In this document: in pieces, positions 21,401 through 32,797 of the stretch
How positions within the stretch are numbered: position 1 is the first letter of the stretch
How the letters are laid out: every line of letters begins with the position of its first letter
NCBI GenBank assembly: GCA_022410635.1
Contig: JAJVDF010000301.1
Coordinates: 1,258,431 to 1,322,430, forward strand
DNA from: Tretioscincus oriximinensis
Taxonomy: Eukaryota; Chordata; Lepidosauria; Squamata; Gymnophthalmidae
Reading direction: 5' to 3'
DNA length: 64,000 nucleotides
The notes under the pieces: generated by a model
Told to the model about the DNA's origin: nothing
The model's input: the letters and a program-made list of their open reading frames with translations, nothing else
Database searches by the model: none
Made by a program: the position numbers and the translations under genes

Positions 21401-24400
21401 CTCAGATGTTAAATATTTCATGACGTGACTTCAGAGAAACTGCAAGGAGTCTTTTTTTGGCTTCTCGGTAAACAAATTAAAATTAATAAGTAAGGTATCT
21501 TTAAACTCTTTAATACAGTACAGGATTTGAAAAACTCTTTGAGGATACTTGATGGCTTGCCATGGACCCTATTCTCCTCCTCCTGACCACTATCACTATC
21601 TCCAGAAAGACAGAGCATCTGAAGTACAACTAAAATGGATCCATGTCTTTTGCCATTAACATAAGAATATAAGAGGAGTCCCGCTGAGTGTCTCACNCAG
21701 TGTCCGACCAATTGTACCTGGGCAGTCTGAAACAAAAGAAGGCAAAAACGTCACCTGTTTTTGACACTCTGCAAATGATATTTCTGAAATACTGCCTGTT
21801 GCTCCGTTTCGGAGGCAGCATCAAGACATCCATTCTAGTAGCTATTTATACCCATAGGTGACCATGAACTTGTCAAGTCTTCTCTGTACTATCTTCTCCT
21901 TGGCTTTAGCTCCCCTCCTCCAGGCAGGCAGCAATACAAGCATGTCAGAACTTGCGTACGAGCTGCTGGGAGGTCCCAAGTCTCGTGTCAGGGCCACCTC
22001 TGTCTGGTAGGTAGTGACAAACAACCAAACTCCCAAACCAAGAGATTCAAACTAAGGATCCAAAAACAAGAAAGAAGAATCTCACAAAAGAAACTGAAAA
22101 AAGCAACCCCCCTTCAATTACACAAAATCAACAGTAAAATGTTCATAAATATCTGGAAAACAACAATATTTTAATGTTGTTAGTCAGCCACCACCCTCAG
22201 CCACAATGCCCTGCTCCATGGCACCTTCTGCTGCTATAACATCAGCAGCTATCCTGACTCACACTGCTAGTGCCAGGTTGTTAGGGGCTCAATAGGAGGA
22301 GCTGTTGCAAGAGCGGAAGCCAGGCGGCAGTGACGGATCGGATGACACTTAGGCCTCCCAGCGCAGTCGCGTCTTTTTGCTCCTTTGCTCAGCAATCAGC
22401 CACTAGTTTCTCAATAAAAATGTACTATCTAGCAAGGGAACTAAAGTGAATTATTATTTCTCTTATCTGTCCTTCACATGTTTCCCTATTTTTCCTGATC
22501 CGTTCACATTTATCAATTTTCTTTCCATCCACTTGCGGTCAAAGTTTTAGCCAGAAATTTTAAAAAATGCAATGGTCACTTTTGGTCTTAAATTCAAATT
22601 TTCCAAATGACAAAAGGAAATACCAGACCAATGTCTACTAATATGGTTCTTTTAAAATGTTTTTTCTAATGCGTGTTTAATCTTCTGTTACTTGCCCTGA
22701 GACCCATGGTGAAAGGCAGGATATAAGTTCTTAAATAAATAAATAAATGTTTCTTCCAGGTTCTGGACCTGTTGGCAATCTTCTTGTATTGACCAGGGCA
22801 GGATGATAAGACACTAAGCATTATACCACTTAGTTTACTTTGAGAACCTTTGTTCAGTGCAACCAAATNGCAGGAACAGAGCATTGATAGTTTTCTCTAA
22901 CTTGGTAAAATTTGCAAATACAAAGGACACAATTTCAAGACTATAGTAAGTGGTACATCACATAAAAGAAATTATAACAAAATATATACACTAGTAATTA
23001 ATATGCAAAATTTCTTCCTTTCTGGTATTAGTATTCCAGTGCAATCTGCACAAATAACAGGAGCTGTAGTGAAATACTGAAGAGACTGTCAAACACTTCC
23101 CACCTATTATCTTTAATGGGAATGCTCAAAGACTTCTAACATTGGTGGAGATTAGAAAAAGGAATTATGTTAATATTTAAGATGAAAATTTCACTGATCA
23201 AGATTTAAACTGGAGAGGCGGGAGAAAAAAACTCCATGTGTCACTTTGTATAGCACTTTTTATAGTGAACACTGGAAATAAGCACATTTTATGGTGAAGC
23301 CCTCTTAGGCAGTAATGCAGGGATTTGGGAATTGGTTATGAAAAAGGACATCACTATTAAGAAATATTGAGCTACAACAAATCAGATAAACTCCGGTAGC
23401 TTCTCAAAGGCTTTGCTAGGCTAAGTAAAAACAGGTCAGAATAAAACCCAGCTGCTTCAGAAACTAAGATAAAAGTTTATTGTAAATTATCCACAGATCA
23501 CTNTTGTTTCCAAAACAAGTTTAACTGTTCATGCTGTTTAACTCAAGGCTATGTGTTATGTTTTATTATTGTACTTTGTCTTCCCAATCCCCTTTTTCCC
23601 CCTTTTTTGAGTATGGTAGTATTAGGTTATAAATTTGAAGTATTAAATGTGTTGTACTTAATCCCCCATATATAATATAATACTATAATACCCCCCAAAA
23701 GTGTAATATAATGGGTCTATATGTATAAAAAGTGCTTCAGAAGCAAAATTTTCACTAAAAAATGTTTTTTTGAACTTTTCAGAAAAATAATGATAGCAGC
23801 ACCTCAGCCAGACATTTTCCTGGCAACGTGTTGCCCTATACACCAAATGTCCTTTATCGTACAACAAAAAGTGTGGATTCCAGTGATGAGAGCTGCTCAG
23901 ATTCAGAGGAAGATAGTTCTCTATGGAAACGAAAGCGNCAGAAATGTAATAACCTTCCTGCCCCTAAACCAGATCTTGCCCATTTTGGCCAAATTCCTCA
24001 GAAGCCAGTGACTGTTGGGGGGAAAAAGATCAATAATATTTGGTGCGCGGTGATTCAGCAGCAGAACCAAGACGAAGTGGCATCGGAATTTGGGATTCTG
24101 GATATGGAAGGAAGTGCGGGTAGAAACCGAGGTCCAGAGAGTTACAACTACTTGATGGCAAAAAAACGGTTAAAGGAATCAGAGCAAGAAGTATTTGAGA
24201 CATTAGACAAAGAACTGGATGAATATATGCACGGCAATAAAAAGACTGAACAAAAAGAGGAGGAAGAGGATGAAAAGGGACAAGGTCTTCTAAAACGTAA
24301 GCGGCCTGTAAAGGAGAGGTTAGGAGAAAGACAAGAAATGATTTATAAGGGGAGGTATGAAATTACTGAAGATGACCCTGAAGAAAAAGTGGCAGAAGAA

Positions 24401-27400
24401 ATTGCTTACCGGTAAGATTTGTATATTTTATTAAAATTTTTGTAAAAGCTGCTTTATTTTTTGATAAAGTTCTAGTGCCATTGCATTCAGCAACAGAATT
24501 TAAAGTTATTTATTATTTACTTATTTACATTTTTATACCGCCCTATANCCAAAGGTCTATTGTTACCTATTGTTGCTTCTTAAAATTTTATATTTGATGA
24601 GAAAGGTATCATGAAGTTCCTTCACCTTTTTCTCTCCTCAGTACATTTTAAGCAAAATGATAATAATGGCAGTTTGCTTTTTCTCTTTGCCCAATAGTAC
24701 TTGCTTCATCTGGCATACATGTTACATTTCAGATTCAGGAAAAGAAAGCCAAATGGGCAAATGATAGACGCCCCAAAATAAGGTTACCAATATACTTTGT
24801 AGTTAACAGATTTCACAGCAAGATTCTGACTGGATATACAACTGTCCTTGAGCTGGACTTTTACTTAAAATATTTATATAAAAAAATCAAGCCAGATTCA
24901 AAGACCTAAAACAAATTTTAGTCTGTGAGCCCAGCTGAGGATATTTGCGTAAGATTGTACTATTTTTTGCCTTTATTTTGAAATGCAAATTTATACTTCT
25001 TAAATTTTTCTTCTTTTGTTACATAAAATCAAGACTGCAGGTTTTTTGCAGTTGCCTAAGGTTACATATTTTAAGCAGCTCTGACAGTCTTTTACCTATA
25101 TGTAAACCCAATAAATTAACTAAATTAAAAAATAATAGATTGCGATTGCCTATAGAGATGTTCAAAATAAAGACAAAAAGTAGTCCAAAATAAGAATGAC
25201 TGTTTTAAGCGAGTGAGAAATATAAATACAATGAGTTGTGTTTTTTATTGATTAAAAAATGCATTGTATTATAAGTGTCCTAGAGTAGTAACATAGTAAT
25301 GCTACATTTATCTATAAGAATCATTTATCATTTTCCATGCAAATTTCTCAATAATTCTTTTCCTTGCAGGCTTCGTGAGCCAAAGAAAGATCTGATTGTA
25401 CAAGTAGTGAAAATCATTGGAAAAAAGAAATCTATAGAATTACTGATGGAAACAGCGGAAGTGGAGCAAAATGGAGGCCTGTTTATAGTGGTGAGCAACA
25501 TCTGATTTTTCAGATGACATGGTTATTTCTTGAAAAATCATGCCCTGTAACTTGGGCTGCATCCACATGGCNTATTCACATCGGCTTAGGAGCGCTGTCC
25601 CGGAGGCTCCTGCAGACATAAAGGCGGTTTGTCAGCGACTCGGTCGCAGCAAACCTGCCTTGCAGTGGGTATTTTCAGCTCTCATGGTGTGCTGTGCCGA
25701 AAACCCGTTTTTTTNCTCAAATCTAGCATCCTCTGGTGACCCTCCACCAATCAGCAGTTTAAAAATCTGTGGTACCAGCAGCACCTTTGTTCAGCTACAA
25801 CCTGGCCTACCACTCTGGATAGCAGGTATCACTAAATTTGGTTACCTTCAGCATGGCCCACTTGCTACATCATCATCACCAGAAAATGCAGTGTAAGAAC
25901 CCTACAGTGTAAGTACAACGGGCAATTGAACTACAGTGAGAGAACAACCATACTATCAAGCTACGACCCTATCCAGATTGGAAGTTAGTATTTCCTTATA
26001 TACATATTTTAGAAGAAGAACTGGGTTCTTATACCTTACTTTTCTCACCCTACAAAGGGACTCAAAGCAGCTTACAAGGGTATTTTGCCCGAACGCTGAC
26101 ATTTGATCTTCCCCAGCAACTGTGGTGGTTCCCTTGTACCTACCTGCGGTCAGTTGCAATTTCTTGCATTTCTTGCTTTCGAATAGCTGGGTTGGCTAGA
26201 GCTACAGGCTAAGGACAGTATGGTCCAACCCATGGGCCGCATGCGGGGCACCAAGCCATTTTTGTGGCTCGCGAAGGGGCCAGGTGGCCTCTGAGCGCTC
26301 AGTACGGGGTTCCCTGATGGCGCACGCAGGGCCGGATTTAGAGCAGGGGCGGCAGGTGGCTCGCTGTTAATAAAGGTAGCGGGCGGGCAGCAAATTTAAA
26401 TTTCTACCCTGCCCTTGCTCGCTGCCACCCCTGAGCATGCTGCTGCCCCGAGCCAGGTCCCTGCTGCGCCCTTCGCCATGCCCCCTGCCAGGCACCTGCC
26501 ATGCCACCCACCCACCTGCAGCGCCACCCACCAGGCCCCCACCTTGCCATCTGCTGGCCTCCACTGGGCCCCCACTGCACCACCCACCGGGCACCCGGCG
26601 TCCCACCCACCGGCTCCCAAGCACTGCGGCGTTCTGGTGGCAGCAGCCTCCATGTTTTGCCACCTTGGGCTGCAGCTACAGAAGGCCCCAGAAGAAGGAG
26701 CTTCCTGCTGGGGTTTCCTGCTGCAGCTGCTGCCCAGGGTGGCAAAACGTGGAGGATGCTGCTGACGGAGCCAAGGGTAGAAGCTCCTGCTTGGCTGCAG
26801 TCCGAGAGGAGGGTACGAGGTAAGTTACCTTCATTTCTTTTTCTTTCTTTCCTTTCTGTTCCTTCTTTCTCTCCTTCTTTATTTCTATCCACCTTTTCCT
26901 TTTTTCTCCTTCCCTATTCCTTCTTTTTTTCTTCCTCTCTCTACCTTCCTTTGGGCCTTTCTTCCCTCCTTGCTTCATATTTTCCCCATTTAATCTGGTT
27001 TAATCTGCATTTTTAAAATGGTTTCTGCTGAGCACTTGTCTTTTATATATAAAAAAATCACTGTTGATGTGAGTTGAGTTCTAGATTTCATTTGTGGTGT
27101 GTTTAAAGTGTGAATAACAAAATTATTATCCTAATTTTTATTTATTTTACTCCCTAATGTGGTTTTTAATTTCTGTGGCTGTTCATTCTTCCCTTCTTTT
27201 TCTTTCTGTTCTTTCTCTTTCCTTCTTTTTTTCTACCCTTCTTTCCCTTTTTTTCTCCTTCCCCATTCCTTCCTCTCTCTACCTCCCTTTGGGCCTTTCT
27301 TCCCCCCTTGCTTCATATTTTTCCCATTTAATCTGGCTTGAATTCTGCATTTTTAAAATGGTTTCTNCTGAGCATATATCTTTTATATATATAAAAAATT

Positions 27401-30210
27401 ACTTCTAATGCTTCTAATGCCTTCTAAAGGTTGAGTTCTAGTTTTTCTAGTGCCAGAATGGTTCCCAGCTTCATTTCTGCCTGCTTTTCAGCGCTGCTTT
27501 GGGCAGCATCTTTCTTTCTGGCAGAATGGCTCTCAGTTGCATTTCTGCCTGCTTTTCAGTGCTGCTTCTACAATTTAAGAACTATCTAAGACCTTCACAG
27601 ATTCAAGAATGACTGGTTAATCTTTGGGTGGTTGCCATGGAATCAGATATCACTGTCAGTCTTGATTTTGAGGAAGTGATAAATGCATTTGCAAATGCAA
27701 AAGTGATAAAAAAGCCTTTTTTCTAAACTTTTGAGGTGCTTAAAAAAAAAGAAAAAACCCTGTTATGTGAACAGGGATTGAATAGCACTTTATTGTTTAC
27801 TGTTTACCATATTTTTGCATTCAGAATATTACATGAAGTTTTGACTTTTACATTTATGTGTTTTGTATTCATTGGGTTGGGAGCTGCATTAGAATCTTAT
27901 ACATTTTATCAGAAATCACGCAGGAAATATACTTTGGCCGGATGTAAAAGCATTTATGATGTCATTTCTGGAAATGGTGATCAGGATTAAAGTGACACCA
28001 CAAATGATGTCACTTCCAGAATCTGCTTCTAGGAATGGCACTCAGAGTGACATCACATCCTGTCCCGCCAAGGAAGTGATGTTACTTCCGGGGCGGGGCA
28101 GGTAGTGATGTCACTCTGGCCCTCACACTCCTGCAATGATGTTTGATCGGCCCTCGGGTACAAAAAGGTTGGACCACACTGGGCTAGGAAAAGATGGTCA
28201 CCCCTCCCCACTTCCGACCCAGATGAGAGACAGTTTCCTACGCGACTGAGCCATCCGTTCATTTTATCTCTGTAGATTAAAACATTTATTTGTCTGTTAC
28301 ATAGACTGGTGCTAGACGAAGAACACCTGGAGGAGTTTTTTTAAATTTGTTGAAGAATACACCCAGCATAACTGGAGAACAGATTAAGGTAAATTATGTT
28401 GGATACATATACGTTCTGTACATTTTAGATAGTGTTTCAAGAGTTTTGGTGAGATCCCCCCATCTTTGTATTTATATATTTTGATATATTTCTCTGCAAA
28501 TTCCTTCACCCTGGTGAACCAGTTCTTTAAAAAAAATACAGCAAACCACTTTGCATTTTCTCATTAAAAGTTGTTGCTATAGAGCAGACCTGGGCAAGGG
28601 GCGGCCCGAGGGCCACATGCGGCCCTCCTACTGTCTCTGACCGGCCCGCCCCTCTTAGCTCAGAGTTATATACAGTATTGGGTAGAACTGAGTTAACTAT
28701 ATTAATCCGGCCCTCTAAAATCACCCCAATTTCTCATGCGGCCCCTTGGGAAAAAATAATTGCCCACCCCTGCTATAGAGATACATGCAAAACCAACTGA
28801 AATAGATGTAGACATCTCCCTTTATTTTAGCTGAGGGTATGGCATTCCTTCCCCGTTTTATCATTTTCTTGCTTTTTTATAACCAACCTATTTAGAGTGA
28901 AATATATTTAAAGAAATTGTTATTGTCCCAGGTATCACATTTTTGATAAGAGTTTAATGAAATTTGCTTCGAGGATTTAACTTTTTAAAAAGTATTCAGA
29001 TTTCTGTTTTTGTTTTTCAGTTTTGTTTAATTATTCATATTCTATCCTGCTTCAGGTTTCAGTAATAGAACGGTATCAAATCCAATAATTACACTGCTCA
29101 AAACAATCAAGGGAACACTAACACACACTGTTATGTTAAAGTGTTTCCTTAATTGTTTTGAGCAGTATATAATGTTGTAGATGCTGTAAGAATAATGTAT
29201 TATAAAGGATAGTGTTTCAATTCTCTAGAGTGCTGGAAAAAATAATTTCTGTGTTGGAGAACTCTTATGCTCTTTTTGCATTCTCTATCTTAGAATTTAT
29301 GTAATCTGCATGCCAGATTGTGTAAATATGTTTGGTATCCCAGAAAACAAATGTCCAGTTGTGCTATGTCCAGCCATAGGAACTGTTACAGGGATCATTT
29401 TTATCATATGCGCAAGATAATCTGGACATTTGATAAGCCTGGAGGTAGAGCACCTTTCCTCTCTGCTTTCCATACTGCAGCTGCTTAGAGTCATCCCTCC
29501 AAATGTCTGCAGAGCAGTTGTTTGAACAAATCAGTAAAAACTGTCCCTCCCAGCCCTTTTAAAACCATTTCCATTTTTTTCAGTTATAAAGTTTGATTCA
29601 AACTGACATTTTTATTACTTCTCCTTTTTTAAAAGTAAAAAAGTTAAGAAACGTTGAAATGATCTAACTTTGAAATGTATTACTTAATTTAACAGTGGTA
29701 GTCCTCAGTTTTTAGAGACATTTTCTTTTTCATGGTGAAGATCCATAGTTATATTTAAAATTGGGCATTCCTTTCAGTTCCAGATATTCTGCAGCAATTA
29801 TTCAACATTAATTTTTCATCTTTTGTTATGCAGTTAGCTTTCATCCTTAAAAGTTAGTAAAGGCAGCTATTAATTTCTGAAAGGTGACTCATATCTATTA
29901 TTCCTTTGCACTTCATGGGGCGTTAACATTCTCTTTATAGGAAATCTTCTATACTGAAAGTCAAAAGGAGTGGGAGAACAGAAAAGCTGCAAAAAAGAGA
30001 AGAATTCAAGCCCTGGGGAAAAAAATGAAGAAAGCTATTAAAGGTCTCAACCTACAGGAATATGATGACGCTTCTCGAGAGACTTTTGCTAGTGATACAA
30101 ATGAGGCTTTGGCTTCCCTGGATGACTTGCAGGAAGGACATATAGAAATGAAATTAGATCCTGAGGATGCCATTGAAATTGATAACACTCATGATTTAGA
30201 TATCTTTTAA
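17999..30210 (+). CDS. PHAX: PHAX, phosphorylated adaptor for RNA export (5 coding exons, complete)
   Basis: PHAX bridges the nuclear cap-binding complex on U snRNAs to the exportin XPO1/RanGTP, so that snRNA precursors leave the nucleus; it also binds RNA directly (family knowledge). Coding exons by splice sites and phase: 17999-18106, 23783-24411, 25370-25490, 28305-28388, 29941-30210. They join to 1212 nt, or 403 residues plus TAA, close to the human length of about 394. Visible landmarks: acidic N-terminus (EEGELSDSD); Ser/Asp/Glu-rich CK2-type stretch at residues 68-82; basic signal WKRKRQK at 84-90; conserved GGKKINNIW followed by a hydrophobic export-signal-like stretch; second basic patch KRKRPVK at 207-213; RNA-binding domain from about 235 to 335 containing ELLMETAEVEQNGGLF and RRRTPGGVFLNLLKNTPS; and C-terminal SRETFASDTNEALASLD ending in HDLDIF. 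The start lies in a CpG island. One N falls in a codon of exon 2. A broken copy of the 3' end lies at 5.3-5.9 kb. Confidence 0.97.
18911..19233. mobile_element. MITE with GGCTGCATCCACAC inverted ends
   Basis: GGCTGCATCCACACGC at 18911 and GTGTGGATGCAGCC ending at 19233 are inverted repeats flanking 323 bp of G/C-rich non-coding DNA in PHAX intron 1. Related ends occur at 25556, 40718 and 50349. Confidence 0.65.
19855..20222 (+). mobile_element. CR1-type LINE 3' end in PHAX intron 1
   Basis: The frame FFTQRVIGLWNLLPEEVVV, then SLDSFKTGLDRFMDTKG, is the CR1 RT C-terminus. The 3' UTR ends in TCTTATGTTCTTATG. Confidence 0.9.
20223..21655. other. PHAX intron 1, unassigned
   Basis: No repeat or exon was recognised. 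A 128-codon open frame at 20697-21083 has no family signature and is treated as chance. Confidence 0.6.
21658..21890 (-). mobile_element. CR1-type LINE 3' end
   Basis: ACATAAGAATATAAGAGGAG (tail on the - strand), TGTCTCACNCAGTGTCC, CTGTTGCTCCGTTTCGGAGG and CATCAAGACATCCA follow the CR1 3' UTR order. The RT end is degenerate. Confidence 0.8.
21891..23782. other. Distal PHAX intron 1, mostly unassigned
   Basis: An A/T-rich intron. TTAAATAAATAAATAAATG at 22732-22750 with GAGACCCATGGTGAAAGG is a LINE-like 3' tail. 22220-22435 is a moderately G/C-rich block with AATAAA that I cannot classify. Otherwise nothing was recognised. Confidence 0.5.
23783..24411 (+). CDS. PHAX: PHAX exon 2
   Basis: The acceptor is TTTTCAG ending at 23782 and the donor is GTAAGA at 24412. 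The exon carries 209 full codons and two bases of an Arg codon completed by exon 3. It holds the acidic serine stretch, both basic nuclear-localisation patches, the export-signal-like segment and the start of the RNA-binding domain (YKGRYEIT, then EEKVAEEIAYR). The N-terminal part (residues 37-65) is poorly conserved and low-complexity compared with mammals. Confidence 0.96.
25370..25490 (+). CDS. PHAX: PHAX exon 3
   Basis: The acceptor is CCTTGCAG ending at 25369 and the donor is GTGAGC at 25491. The first base completes the Arg codon left by exon 2. The exon encodes residues 247-286, from LREPKKDL through IGKKKSIELLMETAEVE to GGLFIV. This is the conserved core of the PHAX RNA-binding domain. 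Confidence 0.97.
25550..25900. other. PHAX intron 3 segment with MITE-like end
   Basis: GGGCTGCATCCACATGG at 25553 resembles one end of the GGCTGCATCC family. No matching right end was found. The rest is unassigned. Confidence 0.4.
26216..28181. mobile_element. Non-autonomous hAT-type transposon, about 1.97 kb, nested in the SINE
   Basis: The ends CAGTATGGTCCAACC and GGTTGGACCACACTG are 15-bp inverted repeats with one mismatch. The flanks GGCTAAGGA and GGCTAGGA look like a decayed 8-bp target duplication. Inside are a G/C-rich module (26300-26820), two tandem copies of a pyrimidine-rich module (about 26820-27055 and 27180-27400) and an ATGATGTCAC-rich right end. No transposase frame was recognised. 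Confidence 0.8.
26820..27400 (+). repeat. Tandem pyrimidine-rich module (two copies) within the hAT element
   Basis: TTTCTTTCCTTTCTGTTCCT ... TACCTTCCTTTGGGCCTTTC ... TTGCTTCATATTTTCCCCAT ... AATGGTTTCTGCTGAGCA at 26830-27040 recurs almost unchanged at 27190-27380. A shorter ~75-bp tandem (CATTTCTGCCTGCTTTTCAG) follows at 27470-27560. Confidence 0.85.
28305..28388 (+). CDS. PHAX: PHAX exon 4
   Basis: The acceptor is TTACATAG ending at 28304 and the donor is GTAAAT at 28389. Its 28 codons run from TGARRRTPGG to TGEQIK and complete the RNA-binding domain. The intron 3 before it is enlarged by a 2 kb hAT element nested in a SINE. Confidence 0.97.
28585..28772. mobile_element. hAT-type MITE with perfect 8-bp target duplication
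   Basis: The ends CAGACCTGGGCAA and TTGCCCACCCCTG are flanked by CTATAGAG on both sides (28577-28584 and 28773-28780). It is 188 bp, non-coding and in PHAX intron 4. Confidence 0.9.
29092..29168. mobile_element. Tc1/mariner-type mini-hairpin MITE
   Basis: CACTGCTCAAAACAATCAAG and TTAATTGTTTTGAGCAGT are inverted repeats separated by a short spacer and flanked by TA. These ends match common Tc1/mariner termini. It lies in PHAX intron 4. Confidence 0.8.
29941..30210 (+). CDS. PHAX: PHAX exon 5 and stop codon
   Basis: The acceptor is CTTTATAG ending at 29940. The 89 codons plus TAA begin EIFYTESQKEWENRKAA and end NTHDLDIF. The basic KKRRIQALGKKMKKAIK segment and the conserved RETFASDTNEALASLD are present. 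A diverged second copy of this exon and of the preceding intron lies at 5283-5960. Confidence 0.97.
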   Translation, partial: EIFYTESQKEWENRKAAKKRRIQALGKKMKKAIKGLNLQEYDDASRETFASDTNEALASLDDLQEGHIEMKLDPEDAIEIDNTHDLDIF

Positions 30211-30690
30211 CATAGTAGTTATTTGAGAAAATACAATATTTGCAAAGTATATTGAATCATCTTTTTCCTCAGTACTTGTTTTCATCAGCAGAAAAAGTAC
30301 ACAATACACTTGTTATGCTGAAGAGGGCTTTTTTATTTTCTATTTTACATTCATAAATATGTTATTAATTTGCTTTGGTACAGGGCCCGTCATCAATATT
30401 TCCAGACTATAACTGTCATCAGCCCCCACTAACTATTGGGAAAGAAAGATTTGTGCTTTAACATCTGAAAAGCTGCAATTGGATTTCTTGCTTAAAATCA
30501 AGAATGTCTTTAACCTTCCATCATTTGTTCTACAGTATATCTGGCCTTGGCCATGTTCACTCACCTCAGGATTAATGTTAGATAGAACTTCTATGCTTCC
30601 ATTTCAGGGAAACAGTTGTGTGTGCAGACTGTTAGTTGCATGGGAACAGCTTTTCATTTAACCAGAGGTTTTTAAATAAATTATCACTCT
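30211..30690 (+). promoter_or_regulatory. PHAX: PHAX 3' untranslated region with candidate poly(A) signal
   Basis: This stretch follows the stop codon. AATAAA at 30675-30680 is the first canonical polyadenylation signal after the stop. Later signals cannot be excluded, since the region to 32.1 kb is unique-looking, A/T-rich and gene-free. Confidence 0.45.
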
Positions 30691-32105
30691 TCAGAGTGAT
30701 GCATTTAACATGAAGATGAGAGTTTAGGGTTTTTGCTTGATTAAGGTAAAATGCCTTTAAAATGTAACTTTAGATAAAACAATGGAAATAGAAATCGATG
30801 CAGTGGAGAGATTTTGCTCACATGCAATTGCTAAACTTCCACCAAATTCTCAGAGGAGATTTGGGACTTACATTCTGTTTCAGTTACAAAGCATCTTTAG
30901 TTTATGTATAAATATGAAATGAAAACTATTCAGGGCTTTTGCCTTCTAGATCATTAATATTGTCAGAAAGTCCTTCCATAAAAGGTTTCACTGACTAAGA
31001 CAATTTCTTTTTCTGTTTTTTCAGTCAATGGGTTAGGTGCTGATGTTATAATACTGATTAAATGCATTGCTTATTTATGCATAACTACAGTCACTTGGAA
31101 TTGTTTGTATATGATGCTGGCTATAAAGTTCAACCCCCCATTTAATATTCTTTTAGATACATGACAATTTAGCTTGAAGCCTGTAGTACTAAACTGCCTT
31201 AAATTCAGGTACATTGGAATAATGTTGCTGAGTTATTATGTGAAGAAGGCCATGGGTTGACTTAATGGGTCAGCTTAACAACTGACACATTTGAAATTAT
31301 CAATAGTAGTTTTCATTTGTTTTTCATTTTAGAAAGGAACAGTGCAATAGCCTAGAATAGTTCAGAAACTATTAAATTTGGGTTTCTTTTGTGGAACACC
31401 AATATTACTGTTTTCTTTCTAAAATGTTGAATTAAAGGTAATGTTCTAAAGGGCTGATCTATTTTAAAGCAGGGATTAGCTTTAAACAACCTTGAAAATT
31501 ATAGTTGTTGCAGATGAAACAGTTATCAAAAATATCAGTGGATAATATCAGTTGTTCATTCTTCTGTGCCAGTTTAGGGGAGATTTTCAAATGCTTTCCA
31601 TTAAGTGATTGAACATGTATGTTAACACCTTAGTCTTAAACATCAAAGAGGCCACAGTCCTCAGATATACCATTATGTCCTAAATAAGACTACGTAGTTA
31701 GGCCATAGTTTCTGTANCAAAATTACTGTAGTTAAATTTTGTGTTTGAGTGTTGAGTATAATTCAAACATGACTTGATTTTTAGATTTTTTGGCTAAATC
31801 AGAAAAATTCCCCACTGTATCTTAAGTTCTTAACTTATTTGTCATCATTATGAGGAACTTTTTGTTCATGACCTTTAAATTTCAAATTTGGAAGTTTGCT
31901 AATTGATGTTCATAAAGAAAGGGACCATCTATAAAATGCATCTTTAATTTCACAAGTTAATTTCTGTTATATTCAAAGTAATAAACACTTGAAAAGTTTA
32001 GTATTCACTTTCCTGAACCTGTTAGATTTTTCTGCTAAAGAGCTTTGACTAAATGTAAGTCGAATAAATCTGATTTAATTTTGAATTATGGAGTGAGTAA
32101 ATTGT
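30690..32105. other. Downstream of PHAX, unassigned
   Basis: A/T-rich sequence without a recognised repeat or gene, apart from the tentative TEX43 exon 1 relic at 31340-31560. It may include PHAX 3' UTR if a distal poly(A) site is used. Confidence 0.5.
31340..31560 (+). pseudogene. Possible TEX43 exon 1 relic (tentative)
   Basis: AAACTATTAAATTTGGGTTTCT near 31366 resembles AAACTCAATTTGGTTTCT in exon 1, and an ATATCAGTTGTTCATT motif lies at the distance expected from the intact gene. The distance to the exon 2 relic, about 1.44 kb after removing the SINE at 32.1 kb, equals that in the intact gene after removing the CR1 at 8.4 kb. Base-level similarity is weak. Confidence 0.35.
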
Positions 32106-32109
32106 TGAT

Positions 32110-32418
32110 TTAGAAGAAGAAGAACTGGGTTCTTATACCCCGCTTTTCTCACCTTTCAAAGGGACTCATAAGCGGCTTACAAGGGCTTTTTGCCTGAAGG
32201 CTTACACTTTATCTTCCCCACCAGGCTGTGGTGGTTCCCATTTATNTCCTTGCAGTCGTTGCAATTTCTTGCAATTCATGCTTTCGAATAGCTGCGTTGG
32301 CTAGAGCTACAGGCTAGTGGAAGGTGCTCACCCCTCCCTACGTCCCACGTGGCTTCGAAACCCGATCTCCCAGCTGAGAGACGGATTCCTTAGCAACTGA
32401 GCTATCCGTGCCTGCTAT
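32110..32418 (-). mobile_element. tRNA-derived SINE (family B)
   Basis: A full-length minus-strand copy. On the - strand: GGCACGGATAGCTCAGTTGC (A box), GATCGGGTTTCGAAGCC (B box), AGCTCTAGCCAACGCAGC, and the tail AGCCGCTTATGAGTCCC ... GGGTATAAGAACCCAG. Confidence 0.9.
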
Positions 32419-32689
32419 TACTACTCTTGGTGAATTTGTTTTCTTAAAGCACAGGGCCTAAAGGAATAAGTGGAAATAAATGACATGCATAAAATTGAAG
32501 TATTGTAATAAGTGACAAAGAGTAATTAAGGATTGGTTAGTATTGTGTTTTTAATGNTATATTCTATGGATAGGAAAGTTGGACAAAGAAGAAATAAGGT
32601 CAAAAACATGTTGACTTTTTTCAAACTTTGGTGCTGAAGAAAGCTTATCAGTATCATAAAAGATCACTTAGTGGATTCCTGATTAAGAA

Positions 32690-32797
32690 AAACCTCCCTG
32701 TCATTTTTAGCTGTCCTATTATAGCTGTTTTTATTACTATATTGCTGTGATCTGGCCTCGGACCCTTGGAATATAAATTAAAGTAAATAAATAAAAT
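32690..32797 (+). mobile_element. L2-type LINE 3' tail
   Basis: ATTGCTGTGATCTGGCCTCG, GACCCTTGGAATATAAATTA and AAGTAAATAAATAAA are the end of an L2-like element. Confidence 0.55.

Larger units (their letters stand above)
26009..28262 (-). mobile_element. tRNA-derived SINE (family B), split by a hAT element
   Basis: 26009-26215 (AAGAACTGGGTTCTTATACC ... GGTTGGCTAGAGCTACAGG) and 28182-28262 (GGCTAGGAAAAGATGGTCACC ... GAGCCATCCGTTC) are the two halves of one minus-strand SINE that is intact at 32110 and 46073. On the - strand the head reads GCTCAGTCGCGTAGG, a tRNA-like A box. Confidence 0.85.

Noticed and set aside
26404..27016. Several long overlapping frames on both strands in PHAX intron 3
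   Set aside because: They arise from C-rich and C/T-rich repeat modules of the hAT element.
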